DNA of 10,506 bases from Echinostoma caproni. Taxonomy: Eukaryota > Platyhelminthes > Trematoda > Plagiorchiida > Echinostomatidae. The notes below the pieces were generated by a model. It ran no database searches. It was not told the DNA's origin and worked only from the letters and a program-made list of their open reading frames with translations. The translations under genes and the position numbers were made by a program. Where the stretch lies: NCBI GenBank assembly GCA_900618425.1, contig UZAN01041615.1:9296-19801 (forward strand), read 5' to 3'. Shown here piece after piece: positions 1 to 8,898 of the stretch; position 1 is the first letter of the stretch, and every line of letters starts with the position of its first letter.

Positions 1-41
<41 letters not shown>
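1..41. repeat. (TA)n microsatellite
   Basis: The window opens with about 40 bases of uninterrupted TA dinucleotide. The run begins at the window edge, so its full length is unknown. Such tracts are common in AT-rich flatworm introns and intergenic DNA and tend to be poorly assembled. Confidence 0.97.
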
Positions 42-44
<3 letters not shown>

Positions 45-636
45 GATTTGCATATGGAGGGATTAATACATCGCAAATTGGAACATCATTGGGATAGACA
101 CAGCAATATCGGCTATTAGGAATAGGGACTATACACACAGTTACGAGCCAGGCCCAACCGAATCGGAGAGCCAGTTCGGATCGCTAAAACTGCCGTGGAT
201 AGAAGTTATGCACGAATTCGTGTTTAGTTGGATGACTAATGTTTTCGTTTGTATGTAAAGCGTGAAGCCCCTTGTGTTATCATTGTTTGGGGATATTAAC
301 AGCTGTTGATATATTTAGCAACGCGTTACTCAGTACACATTCAGAGCATAGAACCCAAATGGATTTGTCATCGGTTACGCAAATTAGTTTTACGGTTACA
401 AAAATCGACTGAAGTTCTAAATACATTGGTAGAGTTTCTCAAATAATTCAATCCTCTATTTGTGTTAACAGGATTGCAAAAGCAAGTTTACTAAAGGACC
501 AGAAAGCACGTTTTCACTCATCTTTGCACAGCATGATGGTATTGTTAAAAATTTAATTACACCAATAAACTCGGAATATTCCAGCTCTATACGTGATCGC
601 TGAAAATACATACACGTATTTTGTTGAATATTTCAG
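42..636. other. Unassigned non-coding stretch
   Basis: I see no convincing coding frame, RNA gene or repeat in this interval on either strand. Stops are frequent in all frames. It could be intron or intergenic DNA. The right edge ends in a reasonable 3' splice acceptor (TATTTCAG at 629-636) in front of the candidate exon described next. Confidence 0.5.
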
Positions 637-836
637 TCCAGCATTCATGCACCCATCCAACACTTACAGTAGCTGGTCGTTGCCGGTTTACAGAGGCTTT
701 TCTTGCTACCAATGATGTTCTTGGAGTGAAAGAACCGGATTGGGTTTCTGTAAAACGAGGAGATCATACATATATCACACTCATAATTGACTACCATGGA
801 AGACGTTGCACTGAGATTGATGGTGATTTTATATAA
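637..836 (+). CDS. Candidate terminal coding exon, unknown protein (weak)
   Basis: A 66-codon open frame runs from a plausible acceptor (TTGAATATTTCAG, ending at 636) to a TAA at 834-836. The first two bases complete a codon split by the intron, so the preceding intron would be phase 1. The peptide has mixed, protein-like composition: it includes TLTVAGRCRF, VKEPDWVSVKRGDH and TYITLIIDYHGRR, with an alternating hydrophobic stretch that could be beta strands. I do not recognise a family. Against it: there is no upstream exon in view, no clear AATAAA shortly after the stop, and the length is within what chance can give. The end of an old transposon open frame is an alternative. Confidence 0.27.
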
Positions 837-856
837 CGGCGATTTGTAACAGTTTT

Positions 857-1155
857 CAGCTCAATTCAGTTCATATATACTTTGACTGTGCATATATATC
901 CGGTATTTTTGGCTGCGACCTTTTGGGTACCCATTTGGATGAAGGAGTAGAGGGAAAGAATAGAGAGCTGGACGTAGTATCAGTGTTAGGATAAAGAACA
1001 TGGTCAAACTTAGCTTCAATAATTGACTGGATTTGAGAAAATCACTGTTTGCGACAATACGGTATGACACCGGTAGTCGTAAGTATTTAAATTTGACAAC
1101 AGTAGCCCTAACTCACTCACCAAACTACCTAGTTTTTCATATCATTATGTGATGT
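857..1155 (+). repeat. Dispersed repeat family, copy 1
   Basis: This block aligns by eye with 5126-5463 (same strand) and 10463-10131 (opposite strand). Shared landmarks in order are: a CAGTTCA-type short tandem start (861-874); TCCGG followed by TTTTGG (about 898-910); CCCATTTGGATGAAG and a GAGTAG run (929-950); CACTGTTTGCGACA with a TATGACACCGG stretch (about 1043-1073); and CTAGTTTTTCAT..TTATGTGATG near the right end (1128-1154). The middle is the most diverged part. No coding frame in it looks real. It is either a SINE-like unit or the terminal segment of a LINE. Exact limits are uncertain by 10-20 bases. Confidence 0.6.
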
Positions 1156-3370
1156 GAGAATGCATTGTTTCACCAAACAACTATACCATCCGATTTTACG
1201 CTCCTGTCTTCCCAAAGGAAGAGATGAATTAGTTGCTATTGGCATTCAACTTATTGCAAACCCAGTAAATGATTTGTGATCAGTGGGCTGAAATCGCAAA
1301 GTGAATGATCGAGTGACATATTATTATTAATTAAATTGATATTAATAATAATCACAAATCAATGGTTCAACCGCTATAATTTCAACAAACGAGTACCGGT
1401 TGAGCGCAGTCACTCATCAAAAGAACAGCCAAGGATAGAAATAAGTAAGTTTACACAAATGGATACATCTAATTTGCAACCGTTGGTTAACATTTTCGTC
1501 AACGTCTCTTTGCCGTTGATCATCAGTCCGACAGTCTGTTTATCTCTTCTACAATAACAATGGAAAAATCCTTCAATCTACTCGGAGATGCAGTGAAAAT
1601 TCAACAGTTACCTATTCCTGCGCTAATCAAAATCACTCTTCACAAATGTACCCTACAACACAACCTTTGGCAGGGATGTCACAATAATGCCATTATGTGT
1701 TTGTTTGGTTCTTTTCATCCAATTAATTTTCTTGTACCATGTTTTGCCAGATGCACTGTTGCGCTCTAGATCAGTGTATAAATACAATGCACTAAAACGT
1801 AGAATACAATGAGAAGCGATCTCGATCAGATCAACAACAACGCATAACACACATCAACCAGACACATTGGGATCTCAAACAGGAAAACAAAACGCGTTTG
1901 GGGACGGAAAAGTAACAGATTTGAATCTTCTGGAAGTAACTCAAAATCTCACTAAATTGCAGATCTGCGTTAGAGTAAAAGAAAAAGCTTACCCTGTGCT
2001 GTTGCATATGCCGTTTCAAATTCGTATAACTGGAGAAATGTAAGGAGTAAACACAAAACGATCATAGGTGAAACAGAAAGCGATTTTCTATAACATCAGG
2101 TCTGATATTGCTTGCAAAAATTCCCAAATGCATAAACAAGCTGGAATGACGTGAAAAATCCGATAAATCCCATGAAAAAGCACCTAACCTTTTGTCTAAC
2201 CGTTTTCTTGGACCCATATCCGTAAACCTATTTGGTAAGATTTTCATATTGAACTAGAGTCTGATCATTTTGTGAATGTTTAAACATTTTAACCGTAAGG
2301 AATTTGCATCGTTGAACCACAGAAACACTGTAAAGTCAATATTCTTTTAAAGTTAAAACCAGTGATGAAAGATGTTGTGGTCCTCGAGAATCCCGAAGGT
2401 CTTGCACGGATATTTTTCAACTGTAAATCTATTTTATCTGTGAACCATCTGTCACATTGCTCTAGTTGGTTTATCCTAACAAATAGACGCAGTGCACATG
2501 AAAACAAGAATTCCTTAATTGATTAATTGATTGATCTGTGTAACAATCAGTATTTTTGGTCAGATTCATATCCATTTATGGACTCCATCTATCCCTCACA
2601 CTGTATAGCCTGCAGTCTATCCAGCTCCATGCTAGCTAGCACCGTCCCAAGTCGCAGAAAGAAGGACAACCACTTTTTCCTTGACCACTGCTGAATCGAT
2701 GGTAGCATTCTCGCCCAATATGTAGCCACAGAGCAGCAATTTTCACAAACAAGAAATTTGTGGGTTTGAGTTTTGTAAACGTCATTAGATGCGGGCGCTA
2801 CCCCTAGTACGTTCTATTTATGCAGAAGGTAGACAAATCACACTACTGGCAACGAAAGTATTTGGATTAGCAATTACACTTGAATTTTCGAAGATCAGAG
2901 TTACCAACACGAAAATTCGAGCGGTTTTGATCAGCTTCTCCAAGGCGCAAATTTATTTTTCTTGTTGTTCAGATCACATGATCCATAATCAACAAATCAA
3001 ATGCCGAATACATTCGGGAGACAGAATGCGCTAAATTACGGAAGCAGTATCATGGGCATTAAGAACAAACACGAAAGTATACAAAATAAATCAGATGGCG
3101 CATTTTAATTGTTTATATACTCTTTATCCCTGTACGAAACAGAAAGAGCACTATTCAGAGGAATTCCCCTATAGGTTACTTTTACCAATATTCGCCTTTA
3201 ATCAAACCCATATTCGCGCATGATCATCAACAATACCTGGTTCCTCTGAAAAATCGAATGGGCTAATCCAAGTTTGATACTCTAAAATGAATATGATCCA
3301 TTGTGCGTCATTTTCGACCCTGTACTGCCTATAATATTTAATATAATACCATAACGTATAACTAACTCAC
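1156..3370. other. Unassigned non-coding stretch downstream of the coiled-coil exons
   Basis: About 2.2 kb in which I cannot support a gene. If the coiled-coil gene continues past 3371 on the minus strand, this is its intron and may hide short exons; I looked for minus-strand frames with flanking AG/GT and coiled-coil composition and found none convincing. Open frames up to about 80 codons (for example 2789-3034) have low-complexity or unremarkable composition. Small features inside are the AT hairpin at 1320-1352 and a short TTGATTAA-type tandem at about 2515-2533. Confidence 0.5.
1320..1352. repeat. Perfect 12-bp AT inverted repeat with 9-base loop
   Basis: ATTATTATTAAT at 1320-1331 is the exact reverse complement of ATTAATAATAAT at 1341-1352, separated by 9 bases. 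It is made entirely of A and T, so it could arise by chance or by microsatellite-like slippage. It could extrude as a small hairpin. No flanking target-site duplication was seen. Confidence 0.8.
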
Positions 3371-3559
3371 TTGTGACATTAGATCATCCACTTTGTGTAT
3401 TGCAGATTTTTTCAGTTTTCTTTCCTCGCGTAATTGTTTCCGTAATAAATCAACTTCACGAACTGATTTGTCTGCTTCCTGCTTTTTCGATTTGGCACTG
3501 GCATCCAGCAATGAGCCCATCTGTTCCAACATTGCATTTTTTTCGGAAATTTCAGCCAT
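3371..3559 (-). CDS. Coiled-coil protein, fourth visible exon
   Basis: This 63-codon minus-strand exon begins with ATG after an AAATCAG acceptor and ends at CAA before a consensus GTGAGT donor (3370-3365); the frame is phase 0 at both sides. The peptide starts MAEISEKNAMLEQMGSLL and continues with Lys/Glu/Arg-rich sequence (DKSVREVDLLRKQLREERK) to HKVDDLMSQ. There are no Pro, Trp or Cys residues, and heptad-spaced Leu/Ile/Val/Met points to an alpha-helical coiled coil. It joins in frame to the 4808-4903 exon and should continue into an exon outside this window or hidden below 3371. The open frame extends upstream to an alternative acceptor at 3626, which would add 22 residues. No family was recognised; a cytoskeletal, centrosomal or trafficking scaffold would fit the composition, but that is inference. 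Confidence 0.82.
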
Positions 3560-4807
3560 CTGATTTATTTCGGGAATTGGAAAACAATTCGGTTTGAAAT
3601 TTGCTTGGTGAAGAATGCGATACCTCTGTCGTAATATCTAAAAGTTCATCTAGGCTGTCTGAGTTCCTCAATTGATGTTGAGTGCACTACATAAACAATA
3701 AAAAGGACACAGAGTTTTCTTGCAATTATATATATATATTATATGTACGTAAGGACGATAGAAATGTTTGGTGTTAGACCTCTTTCAGAAACACTTCCGT
3801 CTGTGCGGGTGGACTAAGAAACAAATAACCATCTGGAAGCTAATTCCACGTTTGTACTTAAGTGGCAGACGGATGTCACTGTTGCATGTGGCACTTCGGA
3901 TAATGTGCCTAAACTCTCTTCGAATACCTCTTGGAACCAGAGACATTAAAAACGAAAAAATAAAGTGCAACAAAGGCTGAAACCAATTTTGTTCACCATA
4001 GATCAATTGTGGATGAATTCTTCACTAATTCTTACTACGGTTCGTTTAATAACTTGTGGTCACCTTTAACACCGTGCACTTAACGCGAACAATGTTTCAG
4101 CGCACTTGCACCTCACACTCGCCGATTACTAAAATCGAGCCCGGTATCAATGGGCACTGATTCAGTGACGCAGGATGAACGAACCATTGCTTTGCTGCCA
4201 CTAGCACTTGGCGCATGCATGATTGGTCAGTGCATATACGTGTAGAGTCTGACGTCTTTCGATCATAAGTGATGAATGTGATTGTGTAGGAGAATAAGCA
4301 ACTCGCTCATGAGTTGGAGCCTAAGTTGTTTCTCTGTCTAATTGGACGTTTGGTTTCATAATCTTTGTATTCGTCCTCTTTCGCAGATTGTCATTTACCA
4401 TGCTCCATGGAGAACCTTCTGTCCGTCGACAGATGCATCCCACATCGAAACTCGGATTACATTCGTTTGTCTGGAGCATCAGTTCACGGGAAACTTACAG
4501 GTGCAAACTGGGGCCTAAACACGTGACAAGCTCCAGAGATACTCTGAAAGTTGCTTGGGTTAAGTAAGGTACAGAAGGTGAGCTAACCCACACAAAGATT
4601 ATGCAACTTTCTGTACAAAATTTCAAACATTTCCCCCTTTTTATAATACCTCGATGCTGTTGTCACTATAAACGGGTTCGTATGTAACGCGTATTTCCCA
4701 AAGGTAAATAGCGGTATATACATATACTTGTATGAAACAGCTGTTATCTGAAACGCTGTCATTCAAACATTGCTTGTAGCATAAATAGAATCAATGAAGT
4801 GACTTAC
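3560..4807 (-). other. Intron of the coiled-coil gene (1.25 kb)
   Basis: It is bounded by a GTAAGT donor (4807-4802) and a CAG acceptor ending at 3560. It contains a short TA run (about 3727-3744) and a locally more GC-rich, complex block at about 4060-4570. That block has a CACTGATTCAGTG near-palindrome, GCATGCATG, and no usable open frame. It resembles an old repeat, but I cannot assign it. No RNA gene was seen. Confidence 0.65.
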
Positions 4808-4903
4808 TAGTTGATCGATATGCATTTGTTTGACCATTGCCATCTGCTTATCTGTTGCCGCTTTCCTCTCAGCCGCATGCTTTTTCTCAACTTTGTCATT
4901 CAT
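4808..4903 (-). CDS. Coiled-coil protein, third visible exon
   Basis: A 96-base, 32-codon minus-strand exon with an acceptor ending TGTAG directly before ATG AAT GAC and a perfect GTAAGT donor after CTA (4807-4802). It is phase 0 at both ends. The peptide runs MNDKVEKKHAAERKAATD and then KQMAMVKQMHIDQL. It is almost entirely charged residues plus Ala, Met and Gln, with no helix breakers, and continues the coiled coil of its neighbours without a register-breaking Pro or Gly. It is shorter than usual ORF cut-offs but is supported by both splice sites, the phase match and the matching composition. The initial ATG is probably internal to the protein, not the start of translation, because two coding exons lie upstream. 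Confidence 0.78.
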
Positions 4904-5125
4904 CTACATTGAAGATATTAAGAACGCTGATAAGAATAGAAACCCGTTGTGTGCAAATTATAACAAACGAACCAGTAAAAGTGCTATTAGTTGTTAGTGA
5001 CTGTATGAACAGACAGCTCAAACGTTTCGCACCTTTAATTAAATATAATAATAGATTAGTTATCAGAAATTGGGAATTTACTTGAGTGGATCGATTTATT
5101 TGGCATTTATTCATTTCAAATGGAT

Positions 5126-5463
5126 AGTTTCAGTTTCAATCTGTAAAAACATTAACCTTGCACTTCCGTGCACCGGTTTCGGTTGATGCCTTTGGTTACC
5201 CATTCGGATGAAGCAGTAGGAGAGATACAGAAAGATTCAAATGTTCAAAATACTGAGAACTCTAGTCAACCATAGCTGGAAAGAAACTTAGACGACGCAC
5301 AAACGGCACAGTTTACGACACTTAGGCATATCACTCAGTGTATCTAACTAAACATCAGGGTTCCCAAAGAAAGACCCATTCGCCGGTGAGGGCCACGCGA
5401 AGTATGTTGTACCCTAAATTCTTTGACAAACATTTGGAAAACCATGATTCCCATCTGTCGCGT
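5126..5463 (+). repeat. Dispersed repeat family, copy 2, abutting the LINE endonuclease frame
   Basis: It matches copies 1 and 3 along its length. The landmarks are TTTCAGTTTCAATCTGTAAA (5129-5148), GCACTTCCGTGCACCGGTTT (5160-5179), CCCATTCGGATGAAGCAGTA (5199-5218), CAGTTTACGACACTTAGGCA (5310-5329), ATCACTCAGTGTATCTAA (5331-5348), and a diverged right end around 5440-5463. It ends about 25 bases before the readable endonuclease frame. In this position it could be the LINE's own 5' untranslated region. Alternatively it is an independent repeat whose CTGAACTGA-type end, read on the other strand, is a 3' terminus. Confidence 0.65.
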
Positions 5464-5487
5464 TCTTATCAACCCAAATAATCCCAG

Positions 5488-6395
5488 GTGCCTCCTGTTT
5501 ACGAGACCCATCGGACATCACTCAGGGTTCAACTATTCAGAGGTTATCAGGTTTTAAAACGAAAATCCCCTTTCCACTTAGGTGCACTCAATGTCCGCAC
5601 ATTCTATCAGATCGGTCAACAATCCGCCTTGGTTATAACCCTCAAAACTTTCGAAGAAGATGTGTGCTTTCTCTCCGAAACACGCACACAAGATCCTACT
5701 TCCATTATTTCCCTGCGTTCTCCTAAACTAACCTCAACCTCACACTTCACTCTTTTTGCGTCAGGCGATTCGGTATTCAAAACTGGCGACGTTGCTGGCG
5801 TTGAGATTGCGCTTAGTGCCAAGGCTGAGCGATCGTTTCTTGACTGGATTCCAGTCAGTAGCCGATTGTGTGCTGTACGTCTCAACAGTTCAGCACGGGT
5901 CAACAGCTAAAGAACGAACCGTCGATGCTTAGTTGTCGTATCGGTGTATGCACCGTCCGATTGCAGTATACCTGAAATCAATGATGAATTCTCAATTACT
6001 CTAAAGTTTTCGATCAACTGACGTCTTATTGGAAGTCGCCGGGGAATTAAATGCTCAAGTGGGATCCCTTGATAAATCAGAAAGGTGTCTTGGCGGACCA
6101 CATGCAATCCCAGCTAACTTGACTGACAACTTCCATTGTCTACTTAAACTCTGTGCGGACCACGGATTGTTCTTTTCGAACACCAACTTCTCATACAAGA
6201 AACGACACCGCTTTACATGGAAACCACCAACCCTTTCATAGCGCTGAACCCAAATCGACCACATCGCCATTAGTAACCGTTGAAAAGGGTCAATTCAAGA
6301 CTGTTGTTCCTACCACTCAACAAATGTGGATACGGACCACCCTTTGCTACTAGCCAAATTCTCCCTACACATGGTAAACAACCAAAATAAATCCA
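5488..6395 (+). pseudogene. LINE apurinic-type endonuclease domain, broken
   Basis: In life this domain nicks target DNA to prime reverse transcription. Visible motifs in order: GALNVRT (Asn motif, about 5581), VCFLSETR (Glu motif, about 5664), DWIPVSSRLCAVRL (about 5840), VVVSVYAPSDCS after an in-frame TAA at 5908-5910, GELNAQVG (about 6044), CLGGPH, TQIDHIAIS (about 6248) and VDTDHPLLLAKFSL (about 6329). The usual DxN of the third motif reads ExN here. The frame moves by one between about 6000 and 6020, and stops occur at 6239-6241, 6245-6247 and 6278-6280. The open frame begins at a GTG after a stop at 5479-5481, with no ATG, so the true start is unknown. Confidence 0.85.
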
Positions 6396-6504
6396 CGTTT
6401 ACCCACTACACAATGCCGGTGGTTGTTGCGTATCGGTATTCGAAGAGGAACTGTTCGATCGCTTTTTAGTTTGACCACCAGCTGGAGGACTGAATCAACA
6501 CTAG

Positions 6505-7617
6505 AATTCAATTAAGGAAGCTATGCAAATATCGACAAAAACGGTGTCAAACCCTGGAGCAGGTTCAAAGTACAATGGGTGTACTCATTGACCTCGGCTG
6601 CCATGTTGGACACCAGCAGAACCCTCCGTGTATGTGCCACATATGACACAGCTCCCAAAGCCCTCAAACACCGGCTCATCAAGAGTCTGAGGAATGATCG
6701 CGAGAAGTGGTAGGTAGAAAAGTGTAGAGTAATAGAGACAGCTACCGCTAATGGTAATAGTCGCAATCTTTTCCGTCAAATGCGGAATACGGGCCCCAAG
6801 AAAACAGCTATACAAGAGGAGATCAAGAGATCCGGTGGCACACTCATACACGATCAGTAACGCCGTCTTGATCAATGGGCTGAAAAGTTCGAAGCTCTGT
6901 TCAACTGGCCCCCTTGGACATCTGAAATATCTTTCTCCACCTCGACTGGGCAAATATTCCTTGTTGATACTATTCCTCCATCTGAAATGGACGTTTCTCG
7001 GGAAATAAGCTACCTCAAAATGCATAAGGCCTCCGACCCAGATGTCCTGTCCCCATCGGCGTTTAAGGATGGACGGTGAGCGTTAGTCTTGGAGTCGACG
7101 AAACTCCTGGTATTAGTATGGTAAAGGAAAGAGATTCCAAATGAATGATGTGAATAGGTGATCATACCGATTCACAAAAAGGTTGACAGGTCCTCTTGTG
7201 AATATCACAGAGGAACTGGTTTATTCAACATCATCTCTAAACTTTTCACTGGTATTGTACTCCATTGATTCATTGCCGCAAGTGAATGGTGCACGCGAGA
7301 GAACCTGGCTGATTTTAGACCTAGTCAGGTTTGTATCGACCACATATTCACTCTTCGATATTTAAACTACGCAAGTGATATCACCACTTCTTTTTCCTTA
7401 TATGAACAATCGGAACTGGTTGCGTTCATCACAAAATCATCCCACCTCGTAACGGATTCCACGTCATTTTTTCTTAATCTTAATTATAAAAATGCCTTCG
7501 GTGTATTTGTGCTTTAAACCGTTTCTTATTTCCCTCTGACTGTGCACAGATTAATGGAGAGCCAATGAGGAAGAGCAACCATGTGGAGTACTTAGTGTCC
7601 ACTCTTGAAAGTAATCT
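6505..7617 (+). pseudogene. LINE linker and truncated reverse transcriptase, broken
   Basis: From 6603 one frame can be followed to about 7515. It runs DTSRTLRVCATYDTAPKALK and LIKSLRNDREKW; stop TAG at 6711; then RNLFRQMRNTGPKK; stop TAA at 6858; then RLDQWAEKFEALFNWPP, EISYLKMHKASDPDVLSP and FKDGR; stop TGA at 7077. The RT N-terminal motifs VIIPIHKK and FNIISKLFTGIVLH follow, then TRENLADFRPS and CIDHIFTLR (about 7158-7355). A weak motif A-like NYKNAFGVF lies near 7485. A thumb-type segment (INGEPMRKSNHVEYLVSTLE) appears in another frame at 7550. The palm motifs between them, including YADD, are missing. Nothing here can encode an active enzyme. Confidence 0.82.
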
Positions 7618-8350
7618 TTGACGGTCTTAACGTAACCAAACTGTTGCTCTTAAGCTAAAAGGTCTCTCCTTTTCAATAAGAACATTGCGCCACTACTGTT
7701 CTAATCAGTCTGGAATAGAAGAGTTTTTCCAACAGAGTCCTTTCCCCTTTGACACTCCCCTATGATTTTCCCAGGTTTTCTTGAATGCTGACTTCAAGCT
7801 GCTGAGGCACTTCNCACTTCCTCACAACAATCAGCCTTATTTCCCGAATTCTGGTACGTGGTCTGATAAACCACGTCTGTAGTGGGTATATTGATGCGTG
7901 CTGGACGTTTGCTGACAAAATTCCAGCTGATAACATTTCCCTTTAAATATGAACTTGAGTGCATGCGAATCTCCCCTCCACCTATTTCATCTAAAAGACC
8001 ATCCTATATAGGATATCTGTCTACAGAAACTCTATTGCAATATATCTTGTCCGGATACCGACTGACAAATAGAGTGTTTGTTCTTAGCTATCTAAAGAAG
8101 TTATCAGGACCAAATGATGTTAAGACTGCATCGAAAAATCGATGCGTCATGTGTTGTTTTATTGTGAATGTTATCTCGATAGTAACACAGCGATGTCGGT
8201 GGAGAATTATATTCGCCGACGTCTCGATTACTGAGGGTAACCTTTCTCGCGGTTTCTTTTTTGATTGTGAAACCTGCCTCAATAATGTACCAGGATGATT
8301 TAAGACAAGAAAATGAAAACCGACAGAGAAAAATATCATTCTCTACTGAC
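7618..8350. other. Unassigned right part of the large intron
   Basis: No motif from the LINE C-terminus could be recognised after 7617, although position and orientation would allow it. A 138-codon + frame at 7882-8298 has no recognisable domain and no acceptable splice context. One ambiguous base (N) sits at 7814. I see nothing else supportable. Confidence 0.5.
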
Positions 8351-8521
8351 CTCTTTGTCTAGAGCTTTGCGCATATCGTTCAAATGCTTCTCCGTGTTCG
8401 ACAGGTGATCACGTAATTTGGACATCTCCTCGTTGAGCATACGGACGCGTTGTTCAGACAACAAACCCAATCGGGTCACTTGTGTTTTGCTCTGATTGCG
8501 TTGTTCCTCTACACCGCTAAT
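8351..8521 (-). CDS. Coiled-coil protein, second visible exon
   Basis: A 171-base, 57-codon minus-strand exon. The acceptor is TGCGCTTGCAG ending at 8522 and the donor is GTCAGT at 8350-8345, after GAG; phase 0 at both ends. The peptide begins ISGVEEQRNQSKTQVTRL and continues with Arg/Glu/Lys-rich helix to NTEKHLNDMRKALDKE. Leucines and valines recur at heptad-like spacing (RLGLLSEQRVRMLNEEMSKL) and there is no Pro, Cys or Trp. It joins in frame to both neighbouring exons. Translating through the donor meets a stop four codons later, which supports a splice there. The function is not recognised; a structural or scaffold coiled coil is inferred. Confidence 0.85.
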
Positions 8522-8681
8522 CTGCAAGCGCACACGGAAAAATATTGACCAGCAAGCAACAATGCAACATGGGAGAAATGGCAGATTCGATTCAAATGTC
8601 TATCGAATTTCGTCGTTTACAGGGCAAATAAACCGTGAACTGAAGAACTGGGAAGCACTGGCCAGTTGTTTCGGCTTGCTC

Positions 8682-8803
8682 GGATCTCATCAGCAGTGCG
8701 AATCCTTCGGCCCAACTGAGGAGCGATCCCACAGGCGGTCTCACAGTTAGAATGCTACCCTCTAGACCAGCGAATAGGTAGATTCGCACTACCGATCAGA
8801 TCC
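8682..8803 (-). repeat. tRNA-like SINE candidate with flanking inverted repeats
   Basis: It sits in the 8522-8898 intron on the gene's strand. The reverse strand carries TGGTCTAGAGG (8769-8759), which fits the pol III box A pattern, and GGGATCGCTCC (8730-8720), a degraded box B-like sequence; their starts are 39 bases apart, as in tRNAs. The core is flanked by a perfect 10-bp inverted repeat, AGTGCGAATC (8695-8704) against GATTCGCACT (8781-8790). The pairing extends outward to 20 matches in 23 bases. Box A plus foldback ends suggests a tRNA-derived SINE or a foldback MITE. It is not a functional tRNA: there is no acceptor stem or convincing cloverleaf. Confidence 0.5.
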
Positions 8804-8898
8804 ACTCAGGTCAAAAAAGTTGAGCAGCTGATTCTTGGCATTTCAGTTCTCTTTTTCTGTGTACGACGAGAATTTGTCATATAACTGCGATGTCTTAC

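Larger units (their letters stand above)
5488..7617 (+). mobile_element. Non-LTR retrotransposon remnant (LINE, RTE/CR1-like, EN-RT)
   Basis: One degraded element in the order APE-type endonuclease (about 5574-6390), linker (about 6505-6960) and N-terminal reverse transcriptase (about 6960-7515), then a thumb-like segment (7538-7617). The reading frame shifts at least three times and carries more than ten in-frame stops, so it cannot make protein. The RT palm with the YADD catalytic box is absent, consistent with an internal deletion of several hundred bases near 7515-7540. Domain order and motifs match the single-ORF endonuclease/reverse-transcriptase LINEs abundant in trematodes; assignment between RTE and CR1 clades is uncertain. 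The 3' end and target-site duplications were not found. Confidence 0.85.
4904..8350 (-). other. Large intron of the coiled-coil gene, filled with retroelement DNA
   Basis: This 3.4 kb intron runs from a GTCAGT donor (8350-8345) to a TAG acceptor ending at 4904. More than two thirds of it is repeat copy 2 plus a dead LINE in the opposite orientation to the gene. The remaining right-hand part (7618-8350) has no recognised feature. Being antisense, the LINE would not place its own sense-strand processing signals in the host transcript. Confidence 0.7.

Noticed and set aside
2062..2507. Minus-strand frames at 2062-2247 and 2289-2507, possible downstream exons of the coiled-coil gene
   Set aside because: Composition is aromatic and Cys/Phe-rich, not coiled-coil-like, and I found no matching acceptor/donor pair in phase 0.
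3768..4006. Overlapping ~70-codon frames on both strands
   Set aside because: Neither has splice support or recognisable motifs; the minus-strand frame would interrupt an otherwise well-supported phase-0 intron.
6751..7008. 85-codon + frame in the LINE linker
   Set aside because: It is a shifted frame over sequence whose true frame reads RNLFRQMRNTGPKK and QWAEKFEALFNWPP; it is a shadow.
6585..7025. 146-codon minus-strand open frame
   Set aside because: It is antisense to the LINE linker, whose + frame shows clear family motifs. Antisense frames are often open in such regions.
7882..8298. 138-codon + strand open frame
   Set aside because: It starts at GTG, has no recognisable domain, no convincing acceptor or donor, and uneven composition rich in Ser/Ile/Arg. 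It lies in the intron between two good minus-strand exons. Treated as chance.
8715..8775. Functional tRNA gene on the minus strand
   Set aside because: A box A match is present but box B is degraded, and no acceptor stem or anticodon arm can be drawn; a tRNA-derived repeat is the better reading.
8496..8789. Open frames on both strands over the SINE candidate
   Set aside because: They overlap a tRNA-like, inverted-repeat element and the edge of a real exon, and have no family resemblance.
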